Of a stretch of DNA of 64,000 nt, positions 56,389 through 64,000 are shown one piece after another. How positions within the stretch are numbered: position 1 is the first letter of the stretch; every line of letters begins with the position of its first letter. Location: contig NZ_JARUBN010000001.1 in assembly GCF_029626265.1 (NCBI RefSeq), forward strand, positions 8,001,001-8,065,000, read 5' to 3'. The translations under genes were made by a program, and so were the position numbers. The notes below the pieces were generated by a model. The model ran no database searches. It had not been told where the DNA came from and saw nothing but the letters and a program-made list of their open reading frames with translations. The DNA comes from Micromonospora sp. WMMD1102 (GTDB lineage Bacteria > Actinomycetota > Actinomycetes > Mycobacteriales > Micromonosporaceae).

Positions 56389-57519
56389 ATGGGCAGCGGT
56401 AGCGGGCAGGACGGCTCCGGGGTGATCGTCGGGATGGGCATGGCGCTGCCGCCGACGGCAAGCCAGCAGGAACTGTGGGCGGGCTTCTTCGCCGGGCACT
56501 TCTCCGGGACCACCCGGGCGCTCGCCGAGCGGATCTTCGCCAACTCCGGGGTACGGCACCGGCAGGCGGCGGTGAACCCGTTGTTGGAGGACGTCTCGGA
56601 CTGGCCGACCGAGCGCCGGATGCGCCGCTACCAGATCGAGGCGCTGCCGCTGGGCAAGGAGGCGGTCGGCCGGGCGCTCACCGACGCCGGCCTCTCGGCC
56701 AGCGAGATCGGCCTCTTCGTGGTCTGCTCCTGCACCGGCTACGCCACCCCGGGGCTGGACATCCTGCTGGCCCGGGACCTGGGGATGGCCGCCGACACCC
56801 AGCGGATGTTCGTCGGGCACATGGGCTGCTACGCGGCGCTGCCGGGGCTGGCCGCCGCGAACGACTTCGTCACCGCCCGGGGCCGTCCGGCGCTGCTGCT
56901 CTGCGCCGAGCTGACCAGCCTGCACATCCAGCCGTCGACGGCCCGGATGGACACCCAGCAGATCATCTCGCACGCGCTCTTCTCGGACGCCGCCGTCGCC
57001 GTGGTGGTCGCCCCGGGCGACCGTTCCGGGTACGCCGTCCGTGAGGTCACCGCCGTCACCGACACCTCCACGGCCGACCACATGACCTGGGAGCTGACCG
57101 ACACCGGCTTCCGGATGGGACTGTCCCCGAAGGTGCCGCAGGTGCTCGCGGCACACGTGCGTGACCTGGTCACCGACCTGCTGGCCCGGCACGGCCGGCG
57201 GATCGGCGACGTGGACGGCTGGGCGGTGCACCCCGGCGGGCCGCGCATCCTCAACGTGGTGGAGGCGGAGCTGGGCCTGTCGCCCGAGGCGATGGCGGCG
57301 TCCCGGACGGTACTCGACGAGTACGGCAACTGTTCGTCGCCCACTTCTTTGCTCATCCTGGAACGACTCAGGCGGTCCGCCCCGGCACCCCGTACCGTGG
57401 TGATGCTCGCGTTCGGACCCGGATTGACCCTCTACGCCGCACTGCTGGACCGGCAGCCCGGGGCGGCACGGGCGGACCGCACGCGGCTGGCCCAGCAGGC
57501 CGGCCGGGATGGCTCCTAG
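56389..57519 (+). CDS. Type III polyketide synthase
   Basis: The 376-residue chalcone-synthase-family enzyme extends an acyl-CoA starter with malonyl-CoA units and cyclises it. It has the full triad: Cys147 in GHMGCYAALPG, His281 in AVHPGGPRIL and Asn314 in EYGNCSSPTSLL. It also has FGPGLTLYAALL near the C-terminus. ATG 56389 is preferred over GTG 56368 because GGAGG lies 5 bases upstream. Neighbouring UbiA, methyltransferase and flavoprotein genes fit an alkylresorcinol/alkylquinol pathway such as agq of Actinoplanes missouriensis. Confidence 0.93.
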   Translation: MGSGSGQDGSGVIVGMGMALPPTASQQELWAGFFAGHFSGTTRALAERIFANSGVRHRQAAVNPLLEDVSDWPTERRMRRYQIEALPLGKEAVGRALTDAGLSASEIGLFVVCSCTGYATPGLDILLARDLGMAADTQRMFVGHMGCYAALPGLAAANDFVTARGRPALLLCAELTSLHIQPSTARMDTQQIISHALFSDAAVAVVVAPGDRSGYAVREVTAVTDTSTADHMTWELTDTGFRMGLSPKVPQVLAAHVRDLVTDLLARHGRRIGDVDGWAVHPGGPRILNVVEAELGLSPEAMAASRTVLDEYGNCSSPTSLLILERLRRSAPAPRTVVMLAFGPGLTLYAALLDRQPGAARADRTRLAQQAGRDGS

Positions 57520-57554
57520 GAGATCTCCGCCGGACCGGCGGGAGGAGGCGACCG

Positions 57555-58046
57555 GTGCGCAGGTTGGCGTTGACGATGGCGGCGGTGCTGCTGGTCGGGA
57601 TCGGTGGTTGGTGGTCGGTACGGTCGGCGCCGGAGCCGGCCCGCCCCGGGCAGACCGGGGTGGGTGTGCCGGAGCGGGCGCCGGGGGCCGGCGGGGCGGA
57701 CCTGGCCGGCGAGCGGAGCGGGAGTGTGGCCGGGCAGAGCCTGCCGCGCTTTCCGGACACCATCTGGCGGGAGACGGCGACGCTCAACCAGCGCCGCTTC
57801 GTCACCTGGTCGATCGACACCCGTCCGGGTGGCCGCTACCTGCTCCAGTACGTCTGTCTCAGCCCCGGTGAGCTGCACATCAGGGTGTTGCGCGGGGTGA
57901 CCCGGAGCTGGTCGAACTCGGTGAGCTGCCCGGGGCCGTTCGGCAGTGTGCAACTCGTCGCGGCCGGGGACGAACTCTCGATCGGGGCCCGGCGGCTCAA
58001 CCACCGGCACGTGGAGGTCGCCCTCCAGATGGTTGCCCTGCCCTGA
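57555..58046 (+). CDS. Hypothetical secreted protein
   Basis: The 163-residue protein has an N-terminal signal or anchor (RRLALTMAAVLLVGIGGWW), a Gly/Ala-rich linker, then a ~100-residue beta-rich domain with two Cys (LLQYVCLSPGELHIRVLRG, NSVSCPGPFGSVQLVAAGDEL). No family recognised. It follows the PKS gene in the same direction and may or may not belong to that operon. Confidence 0.6.
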   Translation: MRRLALTMAAVLLVGIGGWWSVRSAPEPARPGQTGVGVPERAPGAGGADLAGERSGSVAGQSLPRFPDTIWRETATLNQRRFVTWSIDTRPGGRYLLQYVCLSPGELHIRVLRGVTRSWSNSVSCPGPFGSVQLVAAGDELSIGARRLNHRHVEVALQMVALP

Positions 58047-58058
58047 CCCGGTGGCCTG

Positions 58059-58085
58059 CCCTGACCTTCCGCGTCCTGGTCAGGG
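58059..58085. terminator. Hairpin between convergent genes
   Basis: CCCTGACC (58059-58066) and GGTCAGGG (58078-58085) form an 8-base stem with an 11-base loop. The right arm overlaps the stop of the minus-strand gene ending at 58080. Confidence 0.5.
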
Positions 58086-58958
58086 GGTGGTGACCAGGCG
58101 GCGCAGGTCGGCCTGGTAGTCGCCTGCCGAGCCGAGTTCCGGTACGGCCCGGAGGACCTGCCCGGACCGGTCGGCGAGTACGGCGGAGGGCCTGCCGTTC
58201 GGGGCGGGCAGCCGCAGTGCGGTCCGCAGCTCGGCGGTGGGGTCGGTGAGGAAGCGCGGTGTCCCGCCGCCGGGCGCCGGCACGGTACGCACCCCCGGCA
58301 CGGTACGGCGGGTGCTGACCGCCAGCACGCCCACGCCGGGCGGTACGGCCCGGACGGCGGCGTCGAGGTGCTCCTCGCAGGTGCAGCCGTCGATCAGGAT
58401 GATCACGGCGGGGAGCAGTCCGCGCAGCGGCACGAGCCGGCCGTCCTCGCCCATCAGATCGAGCGCGGGCAGGGACCGCCCGGCCGGCGCGGTCGGGCCG
58501 CCCAGGCTCGTCGGGCCGGTCGAGCCGCCGGGGCTACCCGGGTTGCCGGGGTTGCCCGTGTCGCCGTTACCGGCGTTGCCAGGGGTGCCGGAGCTGTCGG
58601 CGTTGCCGGAGCTGCCGGGGGTGCCCGGGGTGCTGCGGCCGGTGCCGACCGGGCGCTGCGGGTTGGGCCAGGTGATGGCGAAGAGGCTGGCCAGGGTGGT
58701 CAGCACGGCCACCGTCATGATCATCAGACAGAGCCGGAGCGGGGCGGGGCCGGTGGTGTCGGTGCGCAGGCCGAGGCGTCGGCGCCAGCCGTCGCGGCGG
58801 CCCCGGAGCCGCAGCTCGCGGCGGACCTGCGCGGATTCGGCGGCCAACTCGGCGGGGTCGTCGGGGATGACGATCCGCCCCCACTCCGCGGGCAGGTCGG
58901 GCACGCCGTCGAACGGGCCGTTGTCCGGTCGGCCGTCGCCGTCCGCCGACGTGCTCAT
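58080..58958 (-). CDS. Membrane-anchored thioredoxin-like protein
   Basis: The 292-residue protein has a charged cytoplasmic N-terminus, one transmembrane helix (about residues 77-97), and a Gly/Asn/Pro-rich linker (about 105-155). An extracytoplasmic thioredoxin-like domain follows: LPALDLMGEDGRLVPLRGLLPAVIILIDGCTCEEHL. The CTC at the active-site position is spaced differently from CxxC. RFLTDPTAELRTALRLPAPNGRPSAVL follows, as in peroxiredoxin/TlpA-like folds. A redox or sensor role is possible but unproven. Confidence 0.65.
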   Translation of the reverse strand: MSTSADGDGRPDNGPFDGVPDLPAEWGRIVIPDDPAELAAESAQVRRELRLRGRRDGWRRRLGLRTDTTGPAPLRLCLMIMTVAVLTTLASLFAITWPNPQRPVGTGRSTPGTPGSSGNADSSGTPGNAGNGDTGNPGNPGSPGGSTGPTSLGGPTAPAGRSLPALDLMGEDGRLVPLRGLLPAVIILIDGCTCEEHLDAAVRAVPPGVGVLAVSTRRTVPGVRTVPAPGGGTPRFLTDPTAELRTALRLPAPNGRPSAVLADRSGQVLRAVPELGSAGDYQADLRRLVTTP

Positions 58959-59122
58959 GGCGCACCCCCTGGCCGGCTCACCGCAGGTGTGAATCGGGCT
59001 CCGTCCAGCCTCCCCCACCGGAGGTCGTACCGCTAGTGGGCGGCGGTGCCATGCGTCGAAGAAGTATGCTGGGAGGGCCGCAACGCCCTACATCCGATTT
59101 TTCCGATCCGCCTTGTCGGCCG

Positions 59123-59164
59123 GTGATCCGTTTGTCACGCAGCGTGCCGAAATCCACGGATCAC
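59123..59164. promoter_or_regulatory. Inverted repeat upstream of carD
   Basis: GTGATCCGT (59123-59131) and ACGGATCAC (59156-59164) are perfect 9-base inverted repeats with a 24-base centre. They lie in the 330-base divergent gap between the thioredoxin-like gene and carD. A possible -10 box TACCCT for carD is at 59256-59261. Roles are inferred from position only; no gene is seen in 58959-59288. Confidence 0.35.
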
Positions 59165-59288
59165 TGCCTTGTCAAGCTGAAGAAAGACCTCTCACAGGGC
59201 CTCTGAGCTGCGCTAACGGTCAGGACTGCGGTGGGACATCGGTGCCTGAGCGTGTTACCCTAGACACAGCGAAAGGGGTTTCGAACCT

Positions 59289-59774
59289 ATGGTTTTCAGT
59301 GTCGGCGAGACCGTTGTTTACCCCCACCACGGGGCCGCACTCATCGAGGCAATCGAGACTCGGGTCATCAAGGGCGAGCCCAAGCAGTACCTCGTCCTCA
59401 GGGTCGCTCAGGGTGATCTGACGGTCCGGGTGCCCGCGGAGAATGCCGAGATCGTGGGTGTGCGCGAAGTGGTCGGCGAAGAGGGCCTGGGCAAGGTCTT
59501 CGACGTCCTCCGTGCCCCGCACACCGAGGAGCCGACCAACTGGTCGCGGCGTTACAAGGCAAATCTGGAGAAGCTGGCCTCCGGTAACCCCCTCAAGGTG
59601 GCTGAGGTCGTCCGCGACCTCTGGCGCCGTGAGCGGGAGCGGGGCCTGTCGGCGGGCGAGAAGCGGATGCTCGCCAAGGCCCGCGACATCCTCGTCGGTG
59701 AGGTCGCACTCGCCGAAAAGAGCACCAAGGACGAAGCGGAAACTCTGCTCGACAAGGTGCTCACCGAGGCATAG
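59289..59774 (+). CDS. carD: RNA polymerase-binding transcription factor CarD
   Basis: CarD binds the RNA polymerase beta subunit and stabilises open complexes at rRNA and other promoters. The 161-residue protein has the N-terminal Tudor-like RID domain ([22 protein letters not shown]). The helical DNA-binding domain follows, with the promoter-wedging Trp in [14 protein letters not shown], then [18 protein letters not shown]. The length equals that of the mycobacterial protein. It precedes ispD as usual. Confidence 0.97.
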   Translation: MVFSVGETVVYPHHGAALIEAIETRVIKGEPKQYLVLRVAQGDLTVRVPAENAEIVGVREVVGEEGLGKVFDVLRAPHTEEPTNWSRRYKANLEKLASGNPLKVAEVVRDLWRRERERGLSAGEKRMLAKARDILVGEVALAEKSTKDEAETLLDKVLTEA

Positions 59775-59840
59775 CCCCGCACGCCGGCACGTTTCGTCAG
59801 TGCCTGCGACGTACCCCGAAGAAAGACCGAGGACCGCGAC

Positions 59841-60575
59841 GTGACCGCGCAGCTCAATCCGCGCGGTGACGTCGCGGTCCTCGTTCCTGCGGCGGGTGCC
59901 GGGGTCCGGCTCGGGCCGGGCGGCCCCAAGGCGCTCCGCCGGATCGGCGGCGAACCGCTGCTGGTGCACGCCGTGCGGCGGATCGCCGCCGCGCCCTCGG
60001 TGCACACCGTCGTGGTGGCCGCGCCGCCCGGCGACGCCGACGCGGTCCGCGACCTGCTCGCCCCGGTCGCCGAGTTGACCGTGGTGGCCGTGGTGGCCGG
60101 CGGCGCCACCCGGCAGGAGTCGGTCGCCGCCGCGCTGGCCGCGGTGCCGGCCGGCCCGGAGATCGTCCTGGTGCACGACGCGGCCCGCGCGCTCACCCCG
60201 ACCGCCCTGGTCGAGTCGGTCGCCGAGGCGGTCCGCGGTGGCGCGGAGGCGGTCGTCCCGGTGCTGCCGGTGGTCGACACTGTCAAGGAGGTCTCGGCCG
60301 CCGGGCTGGTGCTCGGCACCGTGGACCGGTCCGCGCTGCGGGCCGTGCAGACCCCGCAGGGCTTCCGGCGGTCGGTGCTGGCCGCCGCGCACGCCGCCGC
60401 CGTCGACCCGCTGACCGACGACGCGGGCCTGGTCGAGAAGCAGGGGGTACCCGTCACCTGCGTCCCCGGCTCGGAGTACGCGCTGAAGATCACCCGCCCG
60501 TTCGACCTGGCCCTGGCCGAATACCTGCTCACCTCGACCCGATACGACGGAGAGGCGGACGACGGGCCCAGGTGA
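59841..60575 (+). CDS. ispD: 2-C-methyl-D-erythritol 4-phosphate cytidylyltransferase
   Basis: IspD adds CMP to MEP in the non-mevalonate isoprenoid pathway. The 244-residue protein shows VLVPAAGAGVRLGPGGPKAL (CTP-binding loop), GGATRQESVAAALAAV, VLVHDAARAL and TPQGFRRSVL. The GTG at 59841 starts it, 66 bases after carD. Its last 47 bases overlap the convergent DUF418 gene. Confidence 0.95.
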   Translation: MTAQLNPRGDVAVLVPAAGAGVRLGPGGPKALRRIGGEPLLVHAVRRIAAAPSVHTVVVAAPPGDADAVRDLLAPVAELTVVAVVAGGATRQESVAAALAAVPAGPEIVLVHDAARALTPTALVESVAEAVRGGAEAVVPVLPVVDTVKEVSAAGLVLGTVDRSALRAVQTPQGFRRSVLAAAHAAAVDPLTDDAGLVEKQGVPVTCVPGSEYALKITRPFDLALAEYLLTSTRYDGEADDGPR

Positions 60576-61569
60576 CCCAGCGCCAGAGCCATTCCAGGGG
60601 GCCTTGACGACAACGCCGCAGCCAGAGCGTCGACCACAGCCATTGCAGGGCGAGCACGCCGGCCGCCACCAGGAGCACCGTCGTCGAGGACCAGCGGTGC
60701 GGAGGCCCGTCGATGCCTGACGCGGCGACCCGGACGAGCAGCGAGGCGGTCAGGTAGTTCGTCAACGCCATCCGCCCGAGGGGCTGGAAGACCGCCCGGA
60801 GCACCGGGTACAGCGGTGTCCTGAGCAGGACCAGTAGAGCGCAGACGTAGGCGCCGGCGAGCAGCAGCCCGGCCGTCGTGTGCAGCGGATCCCCGACGCC
60901 GTCCTGCGCGACGAGCAGTGGCACCGCCCCCGCGCCGAAAAGTACCGTGAGGCCGGCCGGGCCCAGGCTGGACGTCCCCATCCGCCGGACCAGGCCGTAG
61001 CGCGTCAGCGTCGCGCCCAGCAGGAAGAGTCCGGGGACCAGCACGAGATGCATGCCGCCGAGGGCCAACGGCGTCAGCAGGAGGAGGTTGGCGAGGACGG
61101 CCGTCGCCCACCGGGGCAGCCAGCTCGCCGGCAACAACACGACCAGGCCGACCACGGCGTACGCCATCAGGATGTCACCCGGCCACAGCAGGAGGAAGTG
61201 AGCCAGACCAATTCCGAGCAGGGCGAGAAGGCGCCGGAGCAGGACGACACGCGGCCGGGCCACCCGGTCGGCGGCGGATTCGAACAGCAGCGCGAAGCCG
61301 ATGCCGAACAGCAGCGAGAAGATCACGAAGAATCGTTCGTTGACGAAGAGCCCGATCAGGTCCACACCGAGGTCGGACGGGCCCGGGTCCGCCGCCCCGG
61401 CGACGACGGGGGCGCCGGCTGCGGCGATTGGTGGGACGTTCGCCACCAGGATGCCGCAGAGCGCGAACCCGCGGACTATGTCGAGCGCCGGCAGACGGGA
61501 TTGGCCGGCATTCGAGGCTGGGGTGTGACGATCCGGCAGCCGGTCGGTGGCCGGCGTGGTTTGTGACAT
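60529..61569 (-). CDS. DUF418 membrane protein
   Basis: The 346-residue protein (ATG 61569) begins with [22 protein letters not shown]. This is the hallmark first helix of DUF418/YeiB and related acyltransferase-3-like membrane proteins. About nine further helices follow, plus the C-terminal [18 protein letters not shown] block typical of DUF418. Function unknown in general. It is inserted on the opposite strand between ispD and ispF, which are normally adjacent, and has a somewhat lower GC content than they do. Confidence 0.87.
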   Translation of the reverse strand: MSQTTPATDRLPDRHTPASNAGQSRLPALDIVRGFALCGILVANVPPIAAAGAPVVAGAADPGPSDLGVDLIGLFVNERFFVIFSLLFGIGFALLFESAADRVARPRVVLLRRLLALLGIGLAHFLLLWPGDILMAYAVVGLVVLLPASWLPRWATAVLANLLLLTPLALGGMHLVLVPGLFLLGATLTRYGLVRRMGTSSLGPAGLTVLFGAGAVPLLVAQDGVGDPLHTTAGLLLAGAYVCALLVLLRTPLYPVLRAVFQPLGRMALTNYLTASLLVRVAASGIDGPPHRWSSTTVLLVAAGVLALQWLWSTLWLRRCRQGPLEWLWRWVTWARRPPLRRIGSR

Positions 61570-61713
61570 GCACCCAGACCCTGCCCGCGTTCTGTCGGCA
61601 CAACGCCGGGCGAAAGCACGGTTCCGGCTGGCGGCGTTCGTACTTGCGGCTGGTTGACTACGGAGATCCGCACCCGCGAGCGGGGAAGGGATGTCGGCGC
61701 CTACGCTTCGCAG

Positions 61714-62190
61714 GTGATCCTTCCGCTGGTCGGTGTCGGTACCGACGTGCACGGGTTCGAGCCGGGCCGGGCCTGCTGGGTCGCCGGGCTGCACTGGCCC
61801 GGCGTGGACGGGCTGGCCGGGCACTCCGACGGCGACGTTGCCGCGCACGCCGCCTCTGACGCGCTGCTCTCCGCCGCCGGCCTCGGCGACCTGGGCAGCA
61901 ACTTCGGGGTCGCCGAGCCGGAGTGGGCCGGCGCCGCCGGGGTCACCCTGCTGGCCGAGACCGCCCGCCGGGTCCGGGCCGCCGGCTTCGAGATCGGCAA
62001 CGTCTCGATCCAGGTCATCGGGGTACGCCCGAAGATCGGTCCCCGCCGCGACGAGGCCCAGCAGGCGCTGACGGCGGCGGTCGGCGCCCCGGTCACCGTC
62101 TCCGGCACCACCACCGACGGCCTCGGGCTCACCGGCCGGGGCGAGGGACTGGCCGGAATCGCCGTCGCACTGGTACACCGCCAGCCCTGA
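61714..62190 (+). CDS. ispF: 2-C-methyl-D-erythritol 2,4-cyclodiphosphate synthase
   Basis: IspF cyclises CDP-ME 2-phosphate in the MEP pathway. GTG at 61714 gives 158 residues. Metal ligands appear in VGTDVHGF (Asp, His) and the second His in [18 protein letters not shown]. Later motifs are [28 protein letters not shown] and [14 protein letters not shown]. Separation from ispD by a DUF418 gene on the other strand means it needs its own promoter, likely in 61570-61713. Confidence 0.95.
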   Translation: MILPLVGVGTDVHGFEPGRACWVAGLHWPGVDGLAGHSDGDVAAHAASDALLSAAGLGDLGSNFGVAEPEWAGAAGVTLLAETARRVRAAGFEIGNVSIQVIGVRPKIGPRRDEAQQALTAAVGAPVTVSGTTTDGLGLTGRGEGLAGIAVALVHRQP

Positions 62191-62224
62191 TCCACCCCCA
62201 CCCCCCGCTCCCGCTCCTGCAAGC

Positions 62225-62274
62225 AGATCTTGACGAACTGTTGTCGCTGTGGGTGCAAGAAATCGTCAAGATCT
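62225..62274. other. Long inverted repeat after ispF
   Basis: AGATCTTGACGA (62225-62236) and TCGTCAAGATCT (62263-62274) are perfect 12-base inverted repeats with a 26-base centre. The composition is far richer in A/T than the surrounding DNA. It lies 35 bases after ispF and could be a terminator, a REP-like mobile palindrome or an operator for the XRE gene 160 bases downstream. The remainder of 62191-62436 has no gene. Confidence 0.55.
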
Positions 62275-62436
62275 GACGCACGCCCCCTGCGCGGCATTAG
62301 GCGGGGCTGGTTTATGCGGAAGTAGTGCGATCTCTTGGCCCGGTCCAGGGTGGACCGTTCGGCGGTGGCGGCCGAGGATGGCCGCAAAGGCACCGCGGGC
62401 GGGTGACCTGTGCCGATGCGCGGGACAGGGGTGGTA

Positions 62437-63075
62437 GTGAGTGACATCCAGGCACTACTGAAGCGGCTGCGGGCCGACCGGAGAATGACCCAGCGACAGG
62501 TGGCCGAGGACGCGCAGGCGCTCTGGATGCGGCCCTGGCGGGAGAACGAGAAGCGCGCCGTGCTGCTGCGCACGTTCGAACCGAACCTGATCCCCGGGCT
62601 GCTCCAGACCGAGGCTTACACGCGGGCGGTGCTGCGCGGCGGCCGGCTGCCCGACGAGGCGGTCGAGTGGACCGTCCAGGACCGCCGGGCCCGGCAGGCG
62701 GCCACGGTGGACCGGCCGGACCCGCCGATGCTGACCGCGATCCTCGGTGAGTTCGCGCTGCGCTGCGGCCCGCCGGACGTGCTGAAGGAGCAGCTCGAAC
62801 ACCTGCTCGGCGCCACCGCGCGCAGCCGGGTGCAGGTGCGGGTGGTGCCGCTCGCCGCCGGTCTGCACATCGGACTCTCCGGCCCGTTCGTGCTGGCGAC
62901 GCTCGCCGGTGGCGGCCGGGTCGGCTACCTGGACAGCCAGTTGCGCGGCGAGGTCGCGACCGACCCGGAGGATCTGACGAAGTTAGAGTTGGCCTGGGAC
63001 ATCGTGACCGGGCTCGCACTTCCGGTCGACCAGTCGAGGGACCTGATCGGGAAGGCGGTCGAGGAGTATGGCTGA
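62437..63075 (+). CDS. XRE/DUF5753 regulator with deleted HTH
   Basis: GTG at 62437 (62431 also possible) starts a ~212-residue protein. Relatives are about 270-290 residues: an N-terminal XRE helix-turn-helix followed by DUF5753. Here helix 1-2 is present (LLKRLRADRRMTQRQVAED), but the chain jumps directly to MRPWRENEKRAVLLRTFEPNLIPGLLQTEAYTRAVL, the beginning of DUF5753. The recognition helix and the rest of the HTH (about 50-60 residues) are missing without loss of frame. The DUF5753 part looks intact to the end. It overlaps the downstream DUF397 gene by 8 bases. Confidence 0.82.
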   Translation: MSDIQALLKRLRADRRMTQRQVAEDAQALWMRPWRENEKRAVLLRTFEPNLIPGLLQTEAYTRAVLRGGRLPDEAVEWTVQDRRARQAATVDRPDPPMLTAILGEFALRCGPPDVLKEQLEHLLGATARSRVQVRVVPLAAGLHIGLSGPFVLATLAGGGRVGYLDSQLRGEVATDPEDLTKLELAWDIVTGLALPVDQSRDLIGKAVEEYG

Positions 63076-63256
63076 GCAGCCGAACTGGCGCACGAGCAGC
63101 CGCAGCAGTGCCAACCAGGGCAACTGCGTGGAGGTGGCGGACAACCTTCCGGGCCGGGTCCTGGTGCGGGACAGCAAGGACCGGTCCGGGCCGGTGCTGG
63201 CATTCGCCCCGGCGACCTGGCGCGGCTTCGTCCGGGACCTTCGCGCCGCCCGCTGA
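63068..63256 (+). CDS. DUF397 protein
   Basis: The 62-residue protein matches DUF397: NWRTSSRSSANQGNCVEVADN, VLVRDSKDRSGPVLAFAPATWRGFVRDL. DUF397 genes nearly always follow an XRE/DUF5753 gene in actinobacteria. The pairs act in developmental regulation (WhiJ-like systems) and are suspected to be toxin-antitoxin-like. ATG at 63068 lies within the end of the regulator gene, next to GAGGAG. Confidence 0.93.
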   Translation: MAEQPNWRTSSRSSANQGNCVEVADNLPGRVLVRDSKDRSGPVLAFAPATWRGFVRDLRAAR

Positions 63257-63485
63257 GGAAGTCAGGGAGCGCGCCGAGGAAAGTTAGGGACCAAGCCTGA
63301 CACCACGGGGGGAGCGCCAGGCTTGGTCCCGTCTACGGTACCGCGCATCCGCCGGCATGGGGAGTGGGCATTCGGCGGGTCGCCCGATAACTGGCCGGTT
63401 GCCGCCCGCCACCTGCCCGGGGAGTGGGTGTTCGGCGGGTCGGGCGCGACGATCCGCCGAGACAGCGCCCGATACGCTCGGACCC

Positions 63486-64000
63486 GTGTCCAGCGACGCC
63501 GACTCCGACCACTCCTCCTCCGCCGAAGGGTACGTCCAGCGCGCCGAACTGCTCGCCGAACTCGGCCGGTACGACGAAGCCGCCGCCGAAGTCGGGTTCG
63601 CGATCGCGCTCGACCCGTCGAACGCGCCTGCGCTGGTCATGCTCGCGATGGTCAAACTGGCCGGTGACAAGCCGGAGGAGGCGCTGACCGCCGCCGACTC
63701 GGCGATGGCCGTCGCCCCGGAGTCGATCCACCCGCTGGTGATCCGGGGACACGCCCTGGCCGACCTGCGCCGGTTCAAGGAGGCGGCGGCGGCCGCCGAC
63801 CGGATCCTCGCACTCGGCCCGGACGACGCGTACGCCCAGCGCAGCGCGGCGGCGATCCTGGGCGAGTCGCGCAACGGGCAGCAGGCCCTCAACGCGGCCT
63901 GGCGCGGGGTCGAGTTGGCGCCGGAGGAGCCGCAGGCACACCTGGTACTCGGCCTGGTGGCGGCCAGGATGCAGAAGTTCGAGCTGGCCGAGCGGGCGTA
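63486..64000 (+). CDS. TPR-repeat protein (C-terminus outside window)
   Basis: A GTG at 63486 opens a frame that runs to the right edge (171 full codons). It encodes tetratricopeptide-like helix pairs: YVQRAELLAELGRYDEAAAEVGFAIALDPSN, ALVMLAMVKLAGDKPEEALTAADSAMAVAPES, HPLVIRGHALADLRRFKEAAAAADRILALGPDD. TPRs mediate protein interactions; no further domain is visible. Upstream, 63257-63485 includes a doubled unit GGGGAGTGGG-TTCGGCGGG (near 63359 and 63420). Confidence 0.75.
   Translation, partial: MSSDADSDHSSSAEGYVQRAELLAELGRYDEAAAEVGFAIALDPSNAPALVMLAMVKLAGDKPEEALTAADSAMAVAPESIHPLVIRGHALADLRRFKEAAAAADRILALGPDDAYAQRSAAAILGESRNGQQALNAAWRGVELAPEEPQAHLVLGLVAARMQKFELAERA

Overview
The window is high-GC actinobacterial DNA with many GTG starts, ATGA/GTGA stop-start overlaps and almost no non-coding space. 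Its backbone keeps the order folP-folB-folK-DUF3180 ... panC-panD ... coaX-lysS-lsr2-clpC-mutY ... disA-radA-lpqE ... carD-ispD-ispF, which matches the Mycobacterium tuberculosis Rv3581c-Rv3608c neighbourhood. A panC/panD-nadB-nadC-coaX block, XRE/DUF397 regulators and an agq-like phenolic lipid cluster point to Micromonosporaceae. That assignment is inference; no rRNA or tRNA gene is present to confirm it.

Layout. (1) 1-7.3 kb: a truncated FtsK/SpoIIIE-type ATPase, two small unknown genes, a decayed stretch with two gene remnants, then a lower-GC gene fusing an XRE-like HTH to an FtsK/SpoIIIE ATPase, and a small two-helix membrane protein. (2) 7.3-16.1 kb: a GNAT acetyltransferase, then a minus-strand operon resembling a minimal type IV secretion apparatus (VirB2-like, PrgI/VirB3-like, VirB4-like ATPase, TrbL/VirB6-like, VirB8-like, and a lysozyme-like plus M23 wall hydrolase). 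It contains tiny, translationally coupled ORFs and has no visible relaxase, VirB11 or coupling protein. (3) 16.4-19 kb: folate genes. (4) 19-25.8 kb: membrane proteins and an OpuC-type osmoprotectant ABC transporter whose binding protein appears circularly permuted. (5) 25.8-33 kb: a glycine-rich disordered membrane protein, a solitary nuoD, a vapBC pair with a frameshifted toxin, a MidA/NDUFAF7-type methyltransferase and a WGR/beta-propeller protein. (6) 33-46 kb: pantothenate, NAD and CoA genes, lysS, lsr2 and clpC. (7) 46-53 kb: mutY, an ACT protein, peptide deformylase, disA, radA and an LpqE-like lipoprotein. (8) 53-57.5 kb: UbiA, UbiG-like methyltransferase, acyl-CoA-dehydrogenase-fold flavoprotein and type III PKS, probably a prenylated phenolic lipid pathway. 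(9) 57.5-64 kb: secreted and thioredoxin-like proteins, carD, ispD, a DUF418 gene splitting ispD from ispF, an XRE/DUF5753-DUF397 pair whose HTH looks deleted, and a TPR protein cut by the window end.

How genes work together: folP/folB/folK make dihydropteroate intermediates. A DUF2520 reductase, panC, panD and coaX feed CoA. nadB/nadC make nicotinate mononucleotide. ispD/ispF serve the MEP isoprenoid pathway, which would supply prenyl donors to the UbiA cluster. disA/radA/mutY concern genome integrity, and lsr2, carD and clpC are global regulators of chromatin, transcription and proteolysis.

The points most worth following up are the permuted binding protein, the minimal T4SS-like operon with its mini-ORFs, and repeated start-codon modules at the folP/folB and nadB/nadC junctions. 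Next are the MidA-nuoD neighbourhood, twin DnaA-box palindromes upstream of clpC, and several broken genes (vapC, the gutted XRE protein, a G-tract frameshift).
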